Source: Streptomyces sp. ICC1 | GTDB taxonomy: Bacteria; Actinomycetota; Actinomycetes; Streptomycetales; Streptomycetaceae | Length of the DNA stretch: 64,000 nt | Assembly (NCBI RefSeq): GCF_003287935.1 | Contig: NZ_CP030287.1 | Coordinates: 496,001 to 560,000, forward strand | Reading direction: 5' to 3' | Program-made: the position numbers and the translations under genes | In this document: positions 35,898 through 46,546 of the stretch, one piece after another | Numbering within the stretch: the first letter of the stretch is position 1 | How the letters are laid out: each line of letters begins with the position of its first letter | The notes under the pieces: generated by a model | What the model saw: only the letters and a program-made list of their open reading frames with translations | Database searches by the model: none | Told to the model about the DNA's origin: nothing

Positions 35898-37412
35898 GTG
35901 AGTGAGCAGCAGCCCGAGAGCCACGATGACCGCTTCGACGAGTTCGACCAGATCGTGGCGGAAGAGTCCGACCGCGACCCCGACCTGGCGGTGATCGCTG
36001 CGGGCAGCCGGACCCTGCGCGCGCAGTCCGGTCCACCCCAGGGCGAGCCGGTGCCCGACGTGCCCGCCGATCCCGAGGTGGCCGAGGCGCTGCGGGAGGT
36101 GGAGGAGGAGCTGGCCGGCCGCTGGGGCGAGACCAAACTGGAGCCGTCCGTCACGCGGATCGCCGCGCTGATGGACGTCCTGGGCGAGCCGCAGCGCGCG
36201 TACCCCTCCATCCACGTCACCGGCACCAACGGCAAGACGAGCACCGCCCGCATGATCGAGTCGCTGCTGAACGCCTTCGAGCTGCGCACCGGCCGCTACA
36301 CCAGCCCGCACGTGCAGTCGGTCACCGAGCGGATCAGCCTGGACGGGGCGCCGATCACCGCCGAGCGGTTCGTCGAGACCTACCACGACATCAAGCCGTA
36401 CGTGGAGATGGTGGACGCGGCCGAGGAGTTCCGGCTGTCGTTCTTCGAGGTCCTCACCGGCATGGCCTACGCGGCCTTCGCGGACGCCCCGGTGGACGCG
36501 GCCGTGGTCGAGGTCGGCATGGGCGGCACCTGGGACGCGACGAACGTGATCGACGGCGCGGTCTCGGTGGTCACCCCGATCAGCCTGGACCACACGGACC
36601 GGCTCGGCTCCACGCCCGGTGAGATCGCCACGGAGAAGGGCGGGGTCATCAAGCAGGGCGCCACCGTGATCCTGGCGCAGCAGCCGGTGGACGCGGCGCA
36701 GGTGCTGCTGAAGAAGGCCGTCGAGGTCGACGCGACGGTGGCCCGCGAGGGCATGGAGTTCGGCGTCGTCAGCCGCGAGGTCGCGGTGGGCGGGCAGCAG
36801 CTGACGCTGCGCGGCCTGGGCGGCGAGTACGACGGGATCTTCCTGCCGCTGCACGGCGCCCACATGGCGCACAACGCGGCGGTGGCGCTGGCCGCGGTCG
36901 AGGCCTTCTTCGGGGTCGGCGCGGACCACGCGCGGGTGCTGGACGCGGACACGGTGCGCAAGGCGTTCGCCTCGGTGACCTCGCCGGGCCGCATGGAGGT
37001 CGTGCGGCGCAGTCCGACGGTGGTCCTGGACGCGGCGCACAACCCGGCCGGGGCGCTGGTCACGGCGGAGGCGGTGACCGAGGCCTTCGGCTTCAGCCGG
37101 CTGATCGGGGTCGTGGGCGCGAGCGAGGGCAAGGACGCGCGGGGGCTGTTCGAGGCCTTCGAGCCGATCTTCGCCGAGGTCGTGATCACGGAGAACACCA
37201 GCCACCGGGCGATGTCCGCCGACGACCTGGCGGCCGTCGCGATCGAGGTCTTCGGGTCGGACCGGGTGCAGGTGGAGCCGCGGCTGGACGACGCCCTGGA
37301 GGCGGCGATCACCCTGGCGGAGGAAGAGGCGGAGTACGGAGGGGCCGGGGTCCTGGTGACCGGGTCCGTGATCACGGTGGGCGAGGCCCGCCTGCTGCTG
37401 AAGAGGGGCTGA
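35898..37412 (+). CDS. folC: bifunctional dihydrofolate / folylpolyglutamate synthase
   Basis: 504 residues. The P-loop GTNGKTST is at 109-116. Mur-ligase-like signatures (SPHVQSVTERI and HMAHNAAVALAA) and a C-terminal domain beginning near VVLDAAHNPAGA follow. It adds glutamate to dihydropteroate and folates. The ~80-residue acidic N-terminal extension is longer than in E. coli. GTG 35898 lacks a Shine-Dalgarno; TAGACT lies 6 nt before it, so the mRNA is probably leaderless. It is followed by DUF4233 after only 4 bp. Confidence 0.95.
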   Translation: MSEQQPESHDDRFDEFDQIVAEESDRDPDLAVIAAGSRTLRAQSGPPQGEPVPDVPADPEVAEALREVEEELAGRWGETKLEPSVTRIAALMDVLGEPQRAYPSIHVTGTNGKTSTARMIESLLNAFELRTGRYTSPHVQSVTERISLDGAPITAERFVETYHDIKPYVEMVDAAEEFRLSFFEVLTGMAYAAFADAPVDAAVVEVGMGGTWDATNVIDGAVSVVTPISLDHTDRLGSTPGEIATEKGGVIKQGATVILAQQPVDAAQVLLKKAVEVDATVAREGMEFGVVSREVAVGGQQLTLRGLGGEYDGIFLPLHGAHMAHNAAVALAAVEAFFGVGADHARVLDADTVRKAFASVTSPGRMEVVRRSPTVVLDAAHNPAGALVTAEAVTEAFGFSRLIGVVGASEGKDARGLFEAFEPIFAEVVITENTSHRAMSADDLAAVAIEVFGSDRVQVEPRLDDALEAAITLAEEEAEYGGAGVLVTGSVITVGEARLLLKRG

Positions 37413-37416
37413 GGGA

Positions 37417-37767
37417 ATGCGCACGCTGTGTGCTTCGACGCTGATCGGCGAGTTCTTCGTGGTGGGGTTCGCGGGTCTGGTGGCCATGAAGGACCCGGAC
37501 CTGGGCCAGGCGGCGGTCTGGTCGGTGTGCGGGGCCGTGATGCTGCTGTCGGTCCTGCTGTGCGGGATGCTGTCGCGGCCGGGTGCCGTGCAGATCGGCT
37601 GGGCCCTGCAGATCGGCCTGATCCTGAGCGGCTTCGTGGTCCCGACGATGTTCTTCCTGGGCGCGGTGTTCGCGGGCCTGTGGTGGTGCTCGGTCCACTA
37701 CGGGCGCAGGATCGACACGATCAAGGCGGGCTGGGCGGCCCAGGCGGAAGCCCGGACCGAGGCGTAG
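37417..37767 (+). CDS. DUF4233 membrane protein
   Basis: 116 residues with four predicted membrane helices and a short Arg/Lys-bearing C-terminus. ATG 37417 follows GAGGG, 4 bp after the folC stop, so it is in the folC operon. The folC-DUF4233-ndk order is conserved in actinobacteria. Function unknown. Confidence 0.85.
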   Translation: MRTLCASTLIGEFFVVGFAGLVAMKDPDLGQAAVWSVCGAVMLLSVLLCGMLSRPGAVQIGWALQIGLILSGFVVPTMFFLGAVFAGLWWCSVHYGRRIDTIKAGWAAQAEARTEA

Positions 37768-37870
37768 CCGGACGCTCGGGGAAGGGGCCCGCGAAGGCCC
37801 CGCCCCGGCGGGGTCCCGGTCCCCTGTAGCCTCGTCGGACCGCACCCGTATGCCGCAAGGAGTTACCCAC

Positions 37871-38281
37871 ATGACCCAGCGCACGCTCGTCCTCCTCAAG
37901 CCCGACGCCGTCCGTCGCGGCCTGATCGGCGAGATCGTCGGCCGCATCGAGCGGAAGGCCGGCTGGACCATTGCCGCGCTGGAGCTGCGCACGCTGGACC
38001 AGGAGACCCTGGAGGCGCACTACGGCGAGCACAAGGGCAAGGTGTTCTACGAGCCGCTCATGGGCTTCATGGCGAGCGGTCCCGTCGTCGCCCTGGTCGT
38101 CGAAGGGGAACGCGTGATCGAGGGTGTCCGCCAGCTGGCCGGCCCCACCGACCCGATCGCCGCGGCACCCGGTTCCATCCGGGGCGATTTCGGCACCGTC
38201 ACCCGGGAGAACCTGATCCACGCCTCGGATTCCGAGGAGTCCGCGGAGCGCGAGCTGAAGCTGTTCTTCCCCGCGCTGTGA
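37871..38281 (+). CDS. ndk: nucleoside diphosphate kinase
   Basis: 136 residues. The active-site histidine is His117 in NLIHASDS. RTLVLLKPDAVRRGLIGEI starts the ferredoxin-like fold. It balances NTP pools by phosphate transfer. AAGGAG lies 8 nt before ATG 37871; the upstream ATG 37850 lacks one. Confidence 0.97.
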   Translation: MTQRTLVLLKPDAVRRGLIGEIVGRIERKAGWTIAALELRTLDQETLEAHYGEHKGKVFYEPLMGFMASGPVVALVVEGERVIEGVRQLAGPTDPIAAAPGSIRGDFGTVTRENLIHASDSEESAERELKLFFPAL

Positions 38282-38327
38282 TCACTCTTCACTGACGCAA
38301 CATCAGCCGAATAGCGCTCATGACCTG

Positions 38328-38354
38328 GGGCGACCGAAGTAATTTCGGTCGCCC
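38328..38354 (+). terminator. terminator of ndk
   Basis: GGGCGACCGAA (38328-38338) pairs with TTCGGTCGCCC (38344-38354), then TTTGGT. The remaining ~220 bp before mreB hold no gene and must contain the mreB promoter. Confidence 0.85.
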
Positions 38355-38577
38355 TTTGGTATTACCGGACATATCCGGGAACGCATCGACAGGACACGAC
38401 GTCACCACTAAGGGGGCGGGTATCCATTCCGGCGGGCTTGCCGGAGTCCCGTCGCGCGGTGTCCGTACTTGCGGCACTACGATGGGGCCTCCACCCACAC
38501 ACCCACCTCGCCGACCTGACAGCAGCCGCTATCAACTGGAAGGCCAGACGCTCCTCATGGGGAACAAGGGGAACTAC

Positions 38578-39597
<1,020 letters not shown>

Positions 39598-39629
39598 GTC
39601 GCCCCGCCGCCGGCCGGTGGAACACAAAT

Positions 39630-39669
39630 GATCCGCCGTACGGGTGCTACCGGGCCCGTGCGGCGGATC
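39630..39669 (+). terminator. hairpin between mreB and mreC
   Basis: GATCCGCCG-T-ACGGG (39630-39644) pairs with CCCGT-G-CGGCGGATC (39655-39669) around a 10-nt loop. It probably terminates part of the mreB transcripts. Confidence 0.75.
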
Positions 39670-39685
39670 GTTGATATACAGGCAA

Positions 39686-39773
39686 GGTCCGTTGCGAGCC
39701 CCGGCTCCACCGGAGCGGCTTTGCCGCACGGCCCGTTGCGAGCCCCGGCTCCACCGGAGCGGCTTCGCCGCAC
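39686..39773. repeat. two tandem 44-bp repeats with internal hairpin
   Basis: 39686-39729 and 39730-39773 are directly adjacent and identical except for two C/T changes. Each contains GGCTCC-ACC-GGAGC and flanking AGCC/GGCT pairing. The second copy ends 8 bp before the mreC start. Confidence 0.9.
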
Positions 39774-39781
39774 AGGTAACT

Positions 39782-40747
39782 ATGAGGAAGGCACGGCCGC
39801 CGCACGTGAGGGACACACGAGAAAGCCGGCTGCTCCTGGTGCTTCTGATCGCCATCGCGTTCGCATTGATCACGGTGGACATCAGGACGGGCGAGGAGTC
39901 GCCGGTCGACGGTGCCCGGCAGGCCGCCGCAGCGGTCTTCGGGCCGGTCGAGAAGGGCGTGGCGAGGGGTGTCGACCCGGTCGCCAACGCCATAGGGGCG
40001 GTACGGGACTCCGGCGAGCGGCACAACCGCATCGCCTCGCTGGAGCGCGAGAACGCGGCACTGAAGGCCAAGCTCGGCAGCGACGACCAGACCCGCAGCC
40101 GGATCCGCGAGCTCGACGAGATGCTCAAGCGGGCGGGCGCCGGGCAGTACGGCATCAAGGGCGCCGAGGTCATCGCCATAGGAGCGGCCCAGGGCTTCTC
40201 CTGGACCGTCACCATCGACGCCGGCAGCAAGGACGGCATCGAGCGTGACATGACCGTCCTGAACGGGGACGGACTCGTCGGACGCGTCGCCACCGTCGGC
40301 CCCGACACCGCCACCGTGGTCCTCGCCAACGACCCCGACTTCACCGTCGGCACCCGGCTGGAGAAGACCGGCGAACTCGGCTTCGCCACCGGACAGGGCG
40401 ACCGCTCGCTGTCCGTGCAGATGCTCAACGGCAAGGCCAAGATCAACGAAGGTGACCGCCTCGTCACCTTCGGCTCGCGCGGCAACAAGCCCTTCGTCCC
40501 CGGCGTCCCGATCGGCGAGGTGGTCAAGGTCGACCCCTCGCGCGGCGACCTGACCCGTACCGTCTGGGTCCGCCCCTTCGTCGGCTTCTCGCGCCTGGAC
40601 ATCGTCGGCGTCGTGGTGATGCCCCCGCGCGAGGACCCGCGCGACGCCGTACTGCCGCCCAAGCCCGAGGCGCCCAAGCCCACCCCGACGGTCACCGTCA
40701 CGGTCACGCCGTCGGCCAGCGCGCCCGGCAAGCCGGCCGACGACTAG
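39782..40747 (+). CDS. mreC: rod-shape determining protein MreC
   Basis: 321 residues from ATG 39782; GTG 39806 (VRDTRES) is the likely alternative. A short basic N-terminus and one membrane helix (LLLVLLIAIAFALITV) come first. A coiled coil (about 80-118, HNRIASLERENAALKAKL) leads to the two beta-barrel MreC domains. The C-terminus is a Pro/Thr/Val-rich tail. MreC links the cytosolic MreB to PBP2 and RodA outside the membrane. Confidence 0.93.
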   Translation: MRKARPPHVRDTRESRLLLVLLIAIAFALITVDIRTGEESPVDGARQAAAAVFGPVEKGVARGVDPVANAIGAVRDSGERHNRIASLERENAALKAKLGSDDQTRSRIRELDEMLKRAGAGQYGIKGAEVIAIGAAQGFSWTVTIDAGSKDGIERDMTVLNGDGLVGRVATVGPDTATVVLANDPDFTVGTRLEKTGELGFATGQGDRSLSVQMLNGKAKINEGDRLVTFGSRGNKPFVPGVPIGEVVKVDPSRGDLTRTVWVRPFVGFSRLDIVGVVVMPPREDPRDAVLPPKPEAPKPTPTVTVTVTPSASAPGKPADD

Positions 40748-40759
40748 GAGCCGACCACC

Positions 40760-41464
40760 ATGCGCTTCAACCGGATCCTGCTCTCGGGCACGCTCGTCGT
40801 CGTCGCCCTCGTCGTCCAGGTCTCCATCCTGGGCCGGCTCCGACTTCCCGGAGCCGTCCCCGACCTGGTCCTCCTCACCGTCGTCGCCCTCGCACTCGTG
40901 TACGGATGCGTCAGCGGCGCCCTCATCGGCTTCGCCGCCGGCCTCCTCACCGACCTGGCCCCGCCCGCCGACCACGCCGCCGGACGCTACGCGCTCGTGC
41001 TCTGCGTCATCGGCTACGTCGCCGGCCTGGTCCGCCCCGACACCGGGCGGTTCCGCTCCGCCTGGGGCCCGATGCTCACCGTCGTCGGCGCCGCCTTCGC
41101 CTCCACGTTGCTCTACGCGGGCGTCGGCGCCCTGGTCGGCGACACCGCCGCCCGCCACGTGGGCCTGACCGGACTGCTCTTCACCGCGGTCCTCTACGAC
41201 CTGCTGCTCGCGCCCTTCACCGTGCCGTTCATCATGGCCCTGGCCCGCCGCGCCGAGAACGACCCGATGGCCGTCGACGCCAACGGCGGGCCCCCGGCCG
41301 GCAAGGACATCGCCTCCGGCTGGCTGGCCGGCGGCACCGGACTGCGGATCGGCAGCCAGCGCGGCGGCCTGCGGATGAAGACCGCCCGCAGCCGTGCCAA
41401 CCGGGCCGGCCGGATAAAGGGCGTCAAGGGCATCAAGGGTGTGAAGAGCGTCAAGAAGCTGTGA
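40760..41464 (+). CDS. mreD: rod-shape determining protein MreD
   Basis: 234 residues. Five or six membrane helices occupy the first ~165 residues, as in MreD. The long cytoplasmic C-terminus ends in a very basic repeat (IKGVKGIKGVKSVKKL), which is not general to the family. ATG 40760 follows TAGGAG. It lies 12 bp after mreC and 13 bp before mrdA, one operon. Confidence 0.92.
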   Translation: MRFNRILLSGTLVVVALVVQVSILGRLRLPGAVPDLVLLTVVALALVYGCVSGALIGFAAGLLTDLAPPADHAAGRYALVLCVIGYVAGLVRPDTGRFRSAWGPMLTVVGAAFASTLLYAGVGALVGDTAARHVGLTGLLFTAVLYDLLLAPFTVPFIMALARRAENDPMAVDANGGPPAGKDIASGWLAGGTGLRIGSQRGGLRMKTARSRANRAGRIKGVKGIKGVKSVKKL

Positions 41465-41477
41465 GGGAGGAGTCCGC

Positions 41478-43658
41478 GTGACCAACATTCCTGAGACCGG
41501 CCGCACCTCCCGGGTGCGGATCCGGCTGGTGATCATGCAGGTCCTCGTCTTCTCCCTGCTGCTCACCCTCGGCGGGCGCCTGTGGTACCTCCAGATCCGC
41601 AACGGCGACGAGTACTACCACGAGGCGAGGAGCAACCACGTCCAGCGGGTCGTCCAGCCCGCTGTGCGCGGGGCGGTCCTCGACGCCCGCGGGGTTCCGC
41701 TCGCCGACAACGAGACCCGCCTGGTCGTCTCCGCCAGCCGCACGGCGCTGATGAAGATGAAGGACCGGGGCAAGGGCGTCATGACCCGCCTCGCCGGCGT
41801 CCTGGACATGACCCCCAAGGAGGTCATGGAGAAAGTCCGCCTCTGCGACTCCGAGACCCCGGCGCCCTGCTGGAACGGCTCCCCGTACCAGCCGATTCCG
41901 ATCACGCTCGAAGCCACCACGCAGCAGGCGCTGCAGCTCCGCGAACGCCCGGAGGACTTTCCCGGCGTCACCGCGGAGCCCACCGCCGTCCGCCGCTACC
42001 CGGCACCCGCCGGGGCCCGCACCGCACAGGTGCTCGGCTATCTCTCGCCGGTCACCGACGAGGAGATCCAGAAGGCCAAGGACACCGACTCGCCGCACCT
42101 GCGATCCGATCAGGTGGGCCGCTCCGGGATCGAACGCACGTATGACAAGTACCTGCGCGGCAAGGCGCAAGTCACCTCGTACGAGGTCGACAACCTCGGC
42201 CGGGTCATGCACCAGACCCAGTCCGACCCCGGCGTCGCCGGATCCACCCTCGTCACCAGCATCGACGCCCGGGTCCAGTCCGTCGCGGAATTCGAGCTGC
42301 AGCAGGCGATGAAGACCGTTCGCCAGGAGACCGACAAGATCACCGGCCGCAAGTACGAGGCCGACTCGGGCGCCGTCGTCGTCATGGAGACCAAGACCGG
42401 CCGCGTCGTCGCGATGGCCTCGCAACCCGACTACGACCCCAACGCCTGGGTCGGTGGAATCTCCGCCAAGGACTACGCCAACCTCACCAGCAAGAACTCC
42501 AACTACCCGCTGCTCAACCGGTCCATCCAGGGCCAGGCCCCCGCGGGCTCCATCTTCAAGGTGGTGTCGGCGAGCGCGGCCGTGCGGGCCGGTTACGCCT
42601 TCGACGACAAGTACAACTGCAGCGCTTCCTACAGCATGGGCAACCGGAGCTTCGCGAACTTCGAGTCGAAGGGGCACGGCCCCATCAGCCTCGGCGAGGC
42701 CCTCAAGTTCTCTTGCAACACCGTCTTCTACGCCCTCGGGCACAAGGAGTGGCAGCGCGACGGCGGCCTGAAGCCCAAGAAGGACGCCCACGACTGGTTC
42801 TACCGGACCGCCCGTGAATTCGGCCTCGGCTCCGAGACCGGGATCGATCTGCCGAACGAGGTCACCGGCCGCATCCCCGACCGCCGGTGGAAGAAGAACT
42901 TCTGGGCGGCCAACAAGGACTCCTGGTGCAAGCAGGGCAAGAAGGGCGGCACCTACGTCGAGCAGATCGCCTACGAGAGCTGTCTCGAAGGCAACCAGCT
43001 GAAGGCGTTCGACAGCATCAACTTCGCCATCGGCCAGGGCGACGTCCTCGTCACGCCCATCCAGATGGCCACCGCGTACTCCGCCATCAGCAACGGGGGC
43101 ACGCTCTACGACCCCACGGTCGGCAAGGCGGTGATCAGCCCCGACGGCAAGCACGTCGAGATGATCAAGCCCAGGTCCCACGGCAGGCTGCCGATCGACG
43201 CCCAGACCGTCAGGGACCTCGACAAGGGCCTGCGCATGGTCGTCGAGCCCGGCGGCACCGCCGCCTGGCGGTTCGGCGGCTGGCCGCTGGACAAGATCCC
43301 GATGCGGGCCAAGACCGGCACCGCCCAGGTCTACGGCAAGCAGACCACCTCGTGGCTGGCGACCTACACCGACGACTTCACGATCGTCATGACGATCTCG
43401 CAGGGCGGCACCGGCTCCGGAGCCTCCGGCCCCGCCGTCCGCAACATCTACAACGCCATCTACGGCCTCGACATGGCCGGCAAGCAGGACGTGAAGAAGG
43501 CCCTGCTGCTGGGACCCGAGGCGAAACTGCCCAGGATCCGCCCCGACGGCTCCATCGACTCCCCCGAGATCCGGCCGTACGTGCCGCCGTCCCCGGAGGA
43601 GCTGGCGCCGCCCGCGCTCGCCGGCCCGCCCGCCGCGCGCCCCGCGCAGCACGACTGA
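41478..43658 (+). CDS. mrdA: penicillin-binding protein 2 (class B transpeptidase)
   Basis: 726 residues. A membrane anchor lies at about 17-35, followed by the PBP dimerisation domain. In the transpeptidase domain the active-site SIFK is at 358-361, SCN at 412-414 and KTGT at 612-615. Two or more extra cysteines are visible (for example LCDSETPAPC and WCKQG ... SC), perhaps forming disulfides. It partners RodA in cell-wall synthesis for spore maturation. The tail is Pro/Ala-rich. GTG 41478 follows GGGAGGAG. Confidence 0.95.
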   Translation: MTNIPETGRTSRVRIRLVIMQVLVFSLLLTLGGRLWYLQIRNGDEYYHEARSNHVQRVVQPAVRGAVLDARGVPLADNETRLVVSASRTALMKMKDRGKGVMTRLAGVLDMTPKEVMEKVRLCDSETPAPCWNGSPYQPIPITLEATTQQALQLRERPEDFPGVTAEPTAVRRYPAPAGARTAQVLGYLSPVTDEEIQKAKDTDSPHLRSDQVGRSGIERTYDKYLRGKAQVTSYEVDNLGRVMHQTQSDPGVAGSTLVTSIDARVQSVAEFELQQAMKTVRQETDKITGRKYEADSGAVVVMETKTGRVVAMASQPDYDPNAWVGGISAKDYANLTSKNSNYPLLNRSIQGQAPAGSIFKVVSASAAVRAGYAFDDKYNCSASYSMGNRSFANFESKGHGPISLGEALKFSCNTVFYALGHKEWQRDGGLKPKKDAHDWFYRTAREFGLGSETGIDLPNEVTGRIPDRRWKKNFWAANKDSWCKQGKKGGTYVEQIAYESCLEGNQLKAFDSINFAIGQGDVLVTPIQMATAYSAISNGGTLYDPTVGKAVISPDGKHVEMIKPRSHGRLPIDAQTVRDLDKGLRMVVEPGGTAAWRFGGWPLDKIPMRAKTGTAQVYGKQTTSWLATYTDDFTIVMTISQGGTGSGASGPAVRNIYNAIYGLDMAGKQDVKKALLLGPEAKLPRIRPDGSIDSPEIRPYVPPSPEELAPPALAGPPAARPAQHD

Positions 43659-43672
43659 GGACCGAAACAGAC

Positions 43673-44872
43673 ATGCAGACCGCGAACAAGTTCTCCGTAT
43701 CCCGGTACGCGCCGGAGCGCGGGGCGATGGCCAAGCTCACCGCGCGCGACTCCGTGGTGCGCCGCCTCGACTGGCCGATACTCCTCTCCGCGCTCGCGCT
43801 CTCCCTCCTCGGCGCCCTGCTGGTGTGGTCGGCGACCCGCAACCGGACCTCGCTGAACAACGGCGATCCGTACTACTTCCTCTTCCGGCACGCCATGAAC
43901 ACCGGCATCGGCCTCGTGCTGATGATCGCCACCGTCTGGCTCGGCCACCGCACCCTGCGCGGCGCCGTACCGATCCTGTACGGGCTCTCCGTGGTGCTGA
44001 TCCTCGCCGTGCTCACCCCGCTCGGCGCCACCATCAACGGCGCCCACGCCTGGATCGTCATCGGCGGCGGCTTCTCGCTCCAGCCCTCCGAGTTCGTGAA
44101 GATCACGATCATCCTGGGCATGGCGATGCTGCTCGCGGCCCGGGTGGACGCGGGCGACCTCGTCCACCCCGACCACCGCACGGTCGTCAAGGCGCTCTGC
44201 CTCGCCGCCGCCCCGATGGGCATCGTCATGCTGATGCCCGACCTCGGCTCCGTCATGGTCATGGTCGTCATCGTGCTCGGCGTCCTGCTGGCCTCCGGCG
44301 CCTCCAACCGCTGGGTGGTCGGCCTACTCGGCTCGGGCGCCGCCGGCGCCATCCTGATCTGGCAGCTCGGCATCCTCGACGAGTACCAGATCAACCGCTT
44401 CGCGGCCTTCGCCAACCCCGAGCTCGACCCCGCCGGCGTCGGCTACAACACCAACCAGGCGCGCATCGCGATCGGCTCCGGGGGACTGACCGGCTCCGGG
44501 CTCTTCAAGGGCTCGCAGACCACCGGCCAGTTCGTGCCGGAGCAGCAGACCGACTTCGTCTTCACGGTCGCGGGCGAGGAGCTCGGCTTCGTCGGCGCGG
44601 GGCTCATCCTCGTGCTGCTCGGCGTCATCCTCTGGCGGGCCTGCGTCATCGCCCGCGAGACCACCGAGCTGTACGGGACGATCGTGTGCGCCGGGATCAT
44701 CGCCTGGTTCGCCTTCCAGTCCTTCGAGAACATCGGCATGACCCTGGGCATCATGCCGGTGGCCGGGCTCCCGCTGCCGTTCGTCTCGTACGGAGGATCG
44801 TCGATGTTCGCCGTGTGGGTGGCCATCGGGCTGCTCCAGTCGATCAGGGTGCAGCGGCCGATGTCGGCCTGA
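43673..44872 (+). CDS. rodA: SEDS peptidoglycan polymerase RodA (Sfr-type)
   Basis: 399 residues, ten membrane helices. SEDS signatures are LQPSEFVK and QQTDFVFTVAGEELGF, and the end is PFVSYGGSSM. The catalytic aspartate is in QTDF. It polymerises glycan with MrdA and is the last gene of the mre operon, 14 bp after mrdA. ATG 43673 follows GAGGA by about 10 nt. Confidence 0.95.
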   Translation: MQTANKFSVSRYAPERGAMAKLTARDSVVRRLDWPILLSALALSLLGALLVWSATRNRTSLNNGDPYYFLFRHAMNTGIGLVLMIATVWLGHRTLRGAVPILYGLSVVLILAVLTPLGATINGAHAWIVIGGGFSLQPSEFVKITIILGMAMLLAARVDAGDLVHPDHRTVVKALCLAAAPMGIVMLMPDLGSVMVMVVIVLGVLLASGASNRWVVGLLGSGAAGAILIWQLGILDEYQINRFAAFANPELDPAGVGYNTNQARIAIGSGGLTGSGLFKGSQTTGQFVPEQQTDFVFTVAGEELGFVGAGLILVLLGVILWRACVIARETTELYGTIVCAGIIAWFAFQSFENIGMTLGIMPVAGLPLPFVSYGGSSMFAVWVAIGLLQSIRVQRPMSA

Positions 44873-44951
44873 CCGGACGACCGGGGGCCGCTTTCGGCCG
44901 CTCTCCCCGTTCGCCTTCACGTGGCCGTCCGTTCAGGACTAAGTTCGATTC

Positions 44952-46472
44952 ATGGCGGATACGAAGCGCGAGATCGAGCGGAAGTTCGAGTTCTCCACGG
45001 TCAAGCAGGCCCGGCGCGGGGTGCCGGACCTGACGGGCACGGCCGCCATCGCGGCCGTCGCCGACCAGGGCACCGTCGACCTCGACGCCGTCTACTACGA
45101 CACCCCCGACCAGCGGCTCGCCGCCGACGGGCTCACCCTGCGCCGCCGCACCGGCGGCAAGGACGCCGGCTGGCACCTCAAACTGCCCGTCGCCCCCGGG
45201 GTCCGCGACGAGATCACCACCCCCCTCAGCGACACCGTGCCGCCCGCGCTGACCGCCCTGCTGCGCTCACGCCTCCGCGACGCCCCGCTGGAACCGCAGG
45301 TCAGGCTCCTGTCCTCGCGCAAGGTCAGCCATCTCCTGGACGCCGGCGGAGCCCTCCTCGCGGAACTGTCCACCGACGCCGTGCGCGCCGAGCGCCAGGG
45401 CGCCACCGCCGCCTGGACCGAGGTCGAGGTGGAACTCGCCGACGGCATCGACCCCGAACTGCTCGACGCCGTCGAGAAGGCCTTCCGCAAGGCCGGACTG
45501 CGCGTCTCGGACGCGCCCTCGAAGCTCGCCCGCGCGCTGGACGAGACCGGCGCGCGGCCCCCGGCGCGCCCCGGGCCGCCCGACCCCGCCGGGGGCGCGA
45601 CCGGCGCGTACGTCCTCGCGTACCTGCACGAACAGCGCGACACCCTGATCGCCCAGGACCCCGCAGTCCGCCGCGGCCTGCCCGACTCCGTCCACCAGAT
45701 GCGCGTCGCCACCCGGCGGCTGCGCAGCGCCTTCAAGACCTACCGACGCGTCCTCGACCCCGCCGAGACCGGACCCGTCGGCGAGGAGCTGCGCTGGCTC
45801 GCCGCGGAGCTCGGCATCGACCGCGATCAGGAAGTCCTGCTGGAGCGGATCCAGACCCGCCTCGGCGAGCTCCCGCGCACCCTGCGGCTGGGCCCGGTCG
45901 GCGGCCGCCTGAAGATCTGGCACACCACCCGCCGCACCGGCTCGCGCAGGGCCGCCCTGGCCGCCCTCGACAGCAGGCGGTACGTGGCCCTGCTGGACGC
46001 CCTCGACGCCCTGCTGGCCGACCCGCCCCTGCGGAAGGCCGCCGGCCGGCCCGCCGAGACGGCCCTGTCCGCCGCGGTCCTCGCCGACTACGGGCGCCTC
46101 GCCGACCGGGTCGAAGGCGCCCTGGCCCTGGACCCGGGGGAGCCGCGCGACCTGGCCCTGCACGAAGCCCGCAAGGCGGCGAAGCGTGCCCGGTACGCGG
46201 CGGAGGCGGCGGCGCCCGCCCTCGGCAAGCCCGCGCGGCGCCTGGCCAAGGCGGTGAAGGCGGTGCAGAACCTGCTCGGCGACCACCAGGACAGCGTCGT
46301 CGCCCGCGAGGCCCTGCGCGGACTCGGGGTCCAGTCGGCCGGCGCGGGGGAGTCGGCCTTCACCTGGGGCGTGCTCTACGCCCGCGAGGAAGCTCTGTCC
46401 GCCCGTCGCGAGCGGGAACTGCCCGAGGTGTGGGCGGGAACCGCGGCTCAGGCGGGGGCGCTGCGCGGCTGA
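44952..46472 (+). CDS. CYTH and CHAD domain protein
   Basis: 506 residues. The N-terminal CYTH domain begins with EIERKF (ExExK motif, about residues 7-12) and binds triphosphates with divalent metal. The C-terminal CHAD domain (about 220-500) is helical with conserved histidines and basic residues (VHQMRVATRRLRSAFKTYRR and HEARKAAKRARYAAE). The CHAD domain is known to bind polyphosphate. The pair suggests polyphosphate- or triphosphate-related function. ATG 44952 is 6 nt after TAAGTT with no ribosome site, so it is probably leaderless. Confidence 0.9.
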   Translation: MADTKREIERKFEFSTVKQARRGVPDLTGTAAIAAVADQGTVDLDAVYYDTPDQRLAADGLTLRRRTGGKDAGWHLKLPVAPGVRDEITTPLSDTVPPALTALLRSRLRDAPLEPQVRLLSSRKVSHLLDAGGALLAELSTDAVRAERQGATAAWTEVEVELADGIDPELLDAVEKAFRKAGLRVSDAPSKLARALDETGARPPARPGPPDPAGGATGAYVLAYLHEQRDTLIAQDPAVRRGLPDSVHQMRVATRRLRSAFKTYRRVLDPAETGPVGEELRWLAAELGIDRDQEVLLERIQTRLGELPRTLRLGPVGGRLKIWHTTRRTGSRRAALAALDSRRYVALLDALDALLADPPLRKAAGRPAETALSAAVLADYGRLADRVEGALALDPGEPRDLALHEARKAAKRARYAAEAAAPALGKPARRLAKAVKAVQNLLGDHQDSVVAREALRGLGVQSAGAGESAFTWGVLYAREEALSARRERELPEVWAGTAAQAGALRG

Positions 46473-46546
46473 TCTTCGGGCGGGGGGCTACCGGCCCTCG
46501 GGGTACGCTTGAGAGTCGCCCCCTGCCCGCTTCAGAAAGTCGCGTG

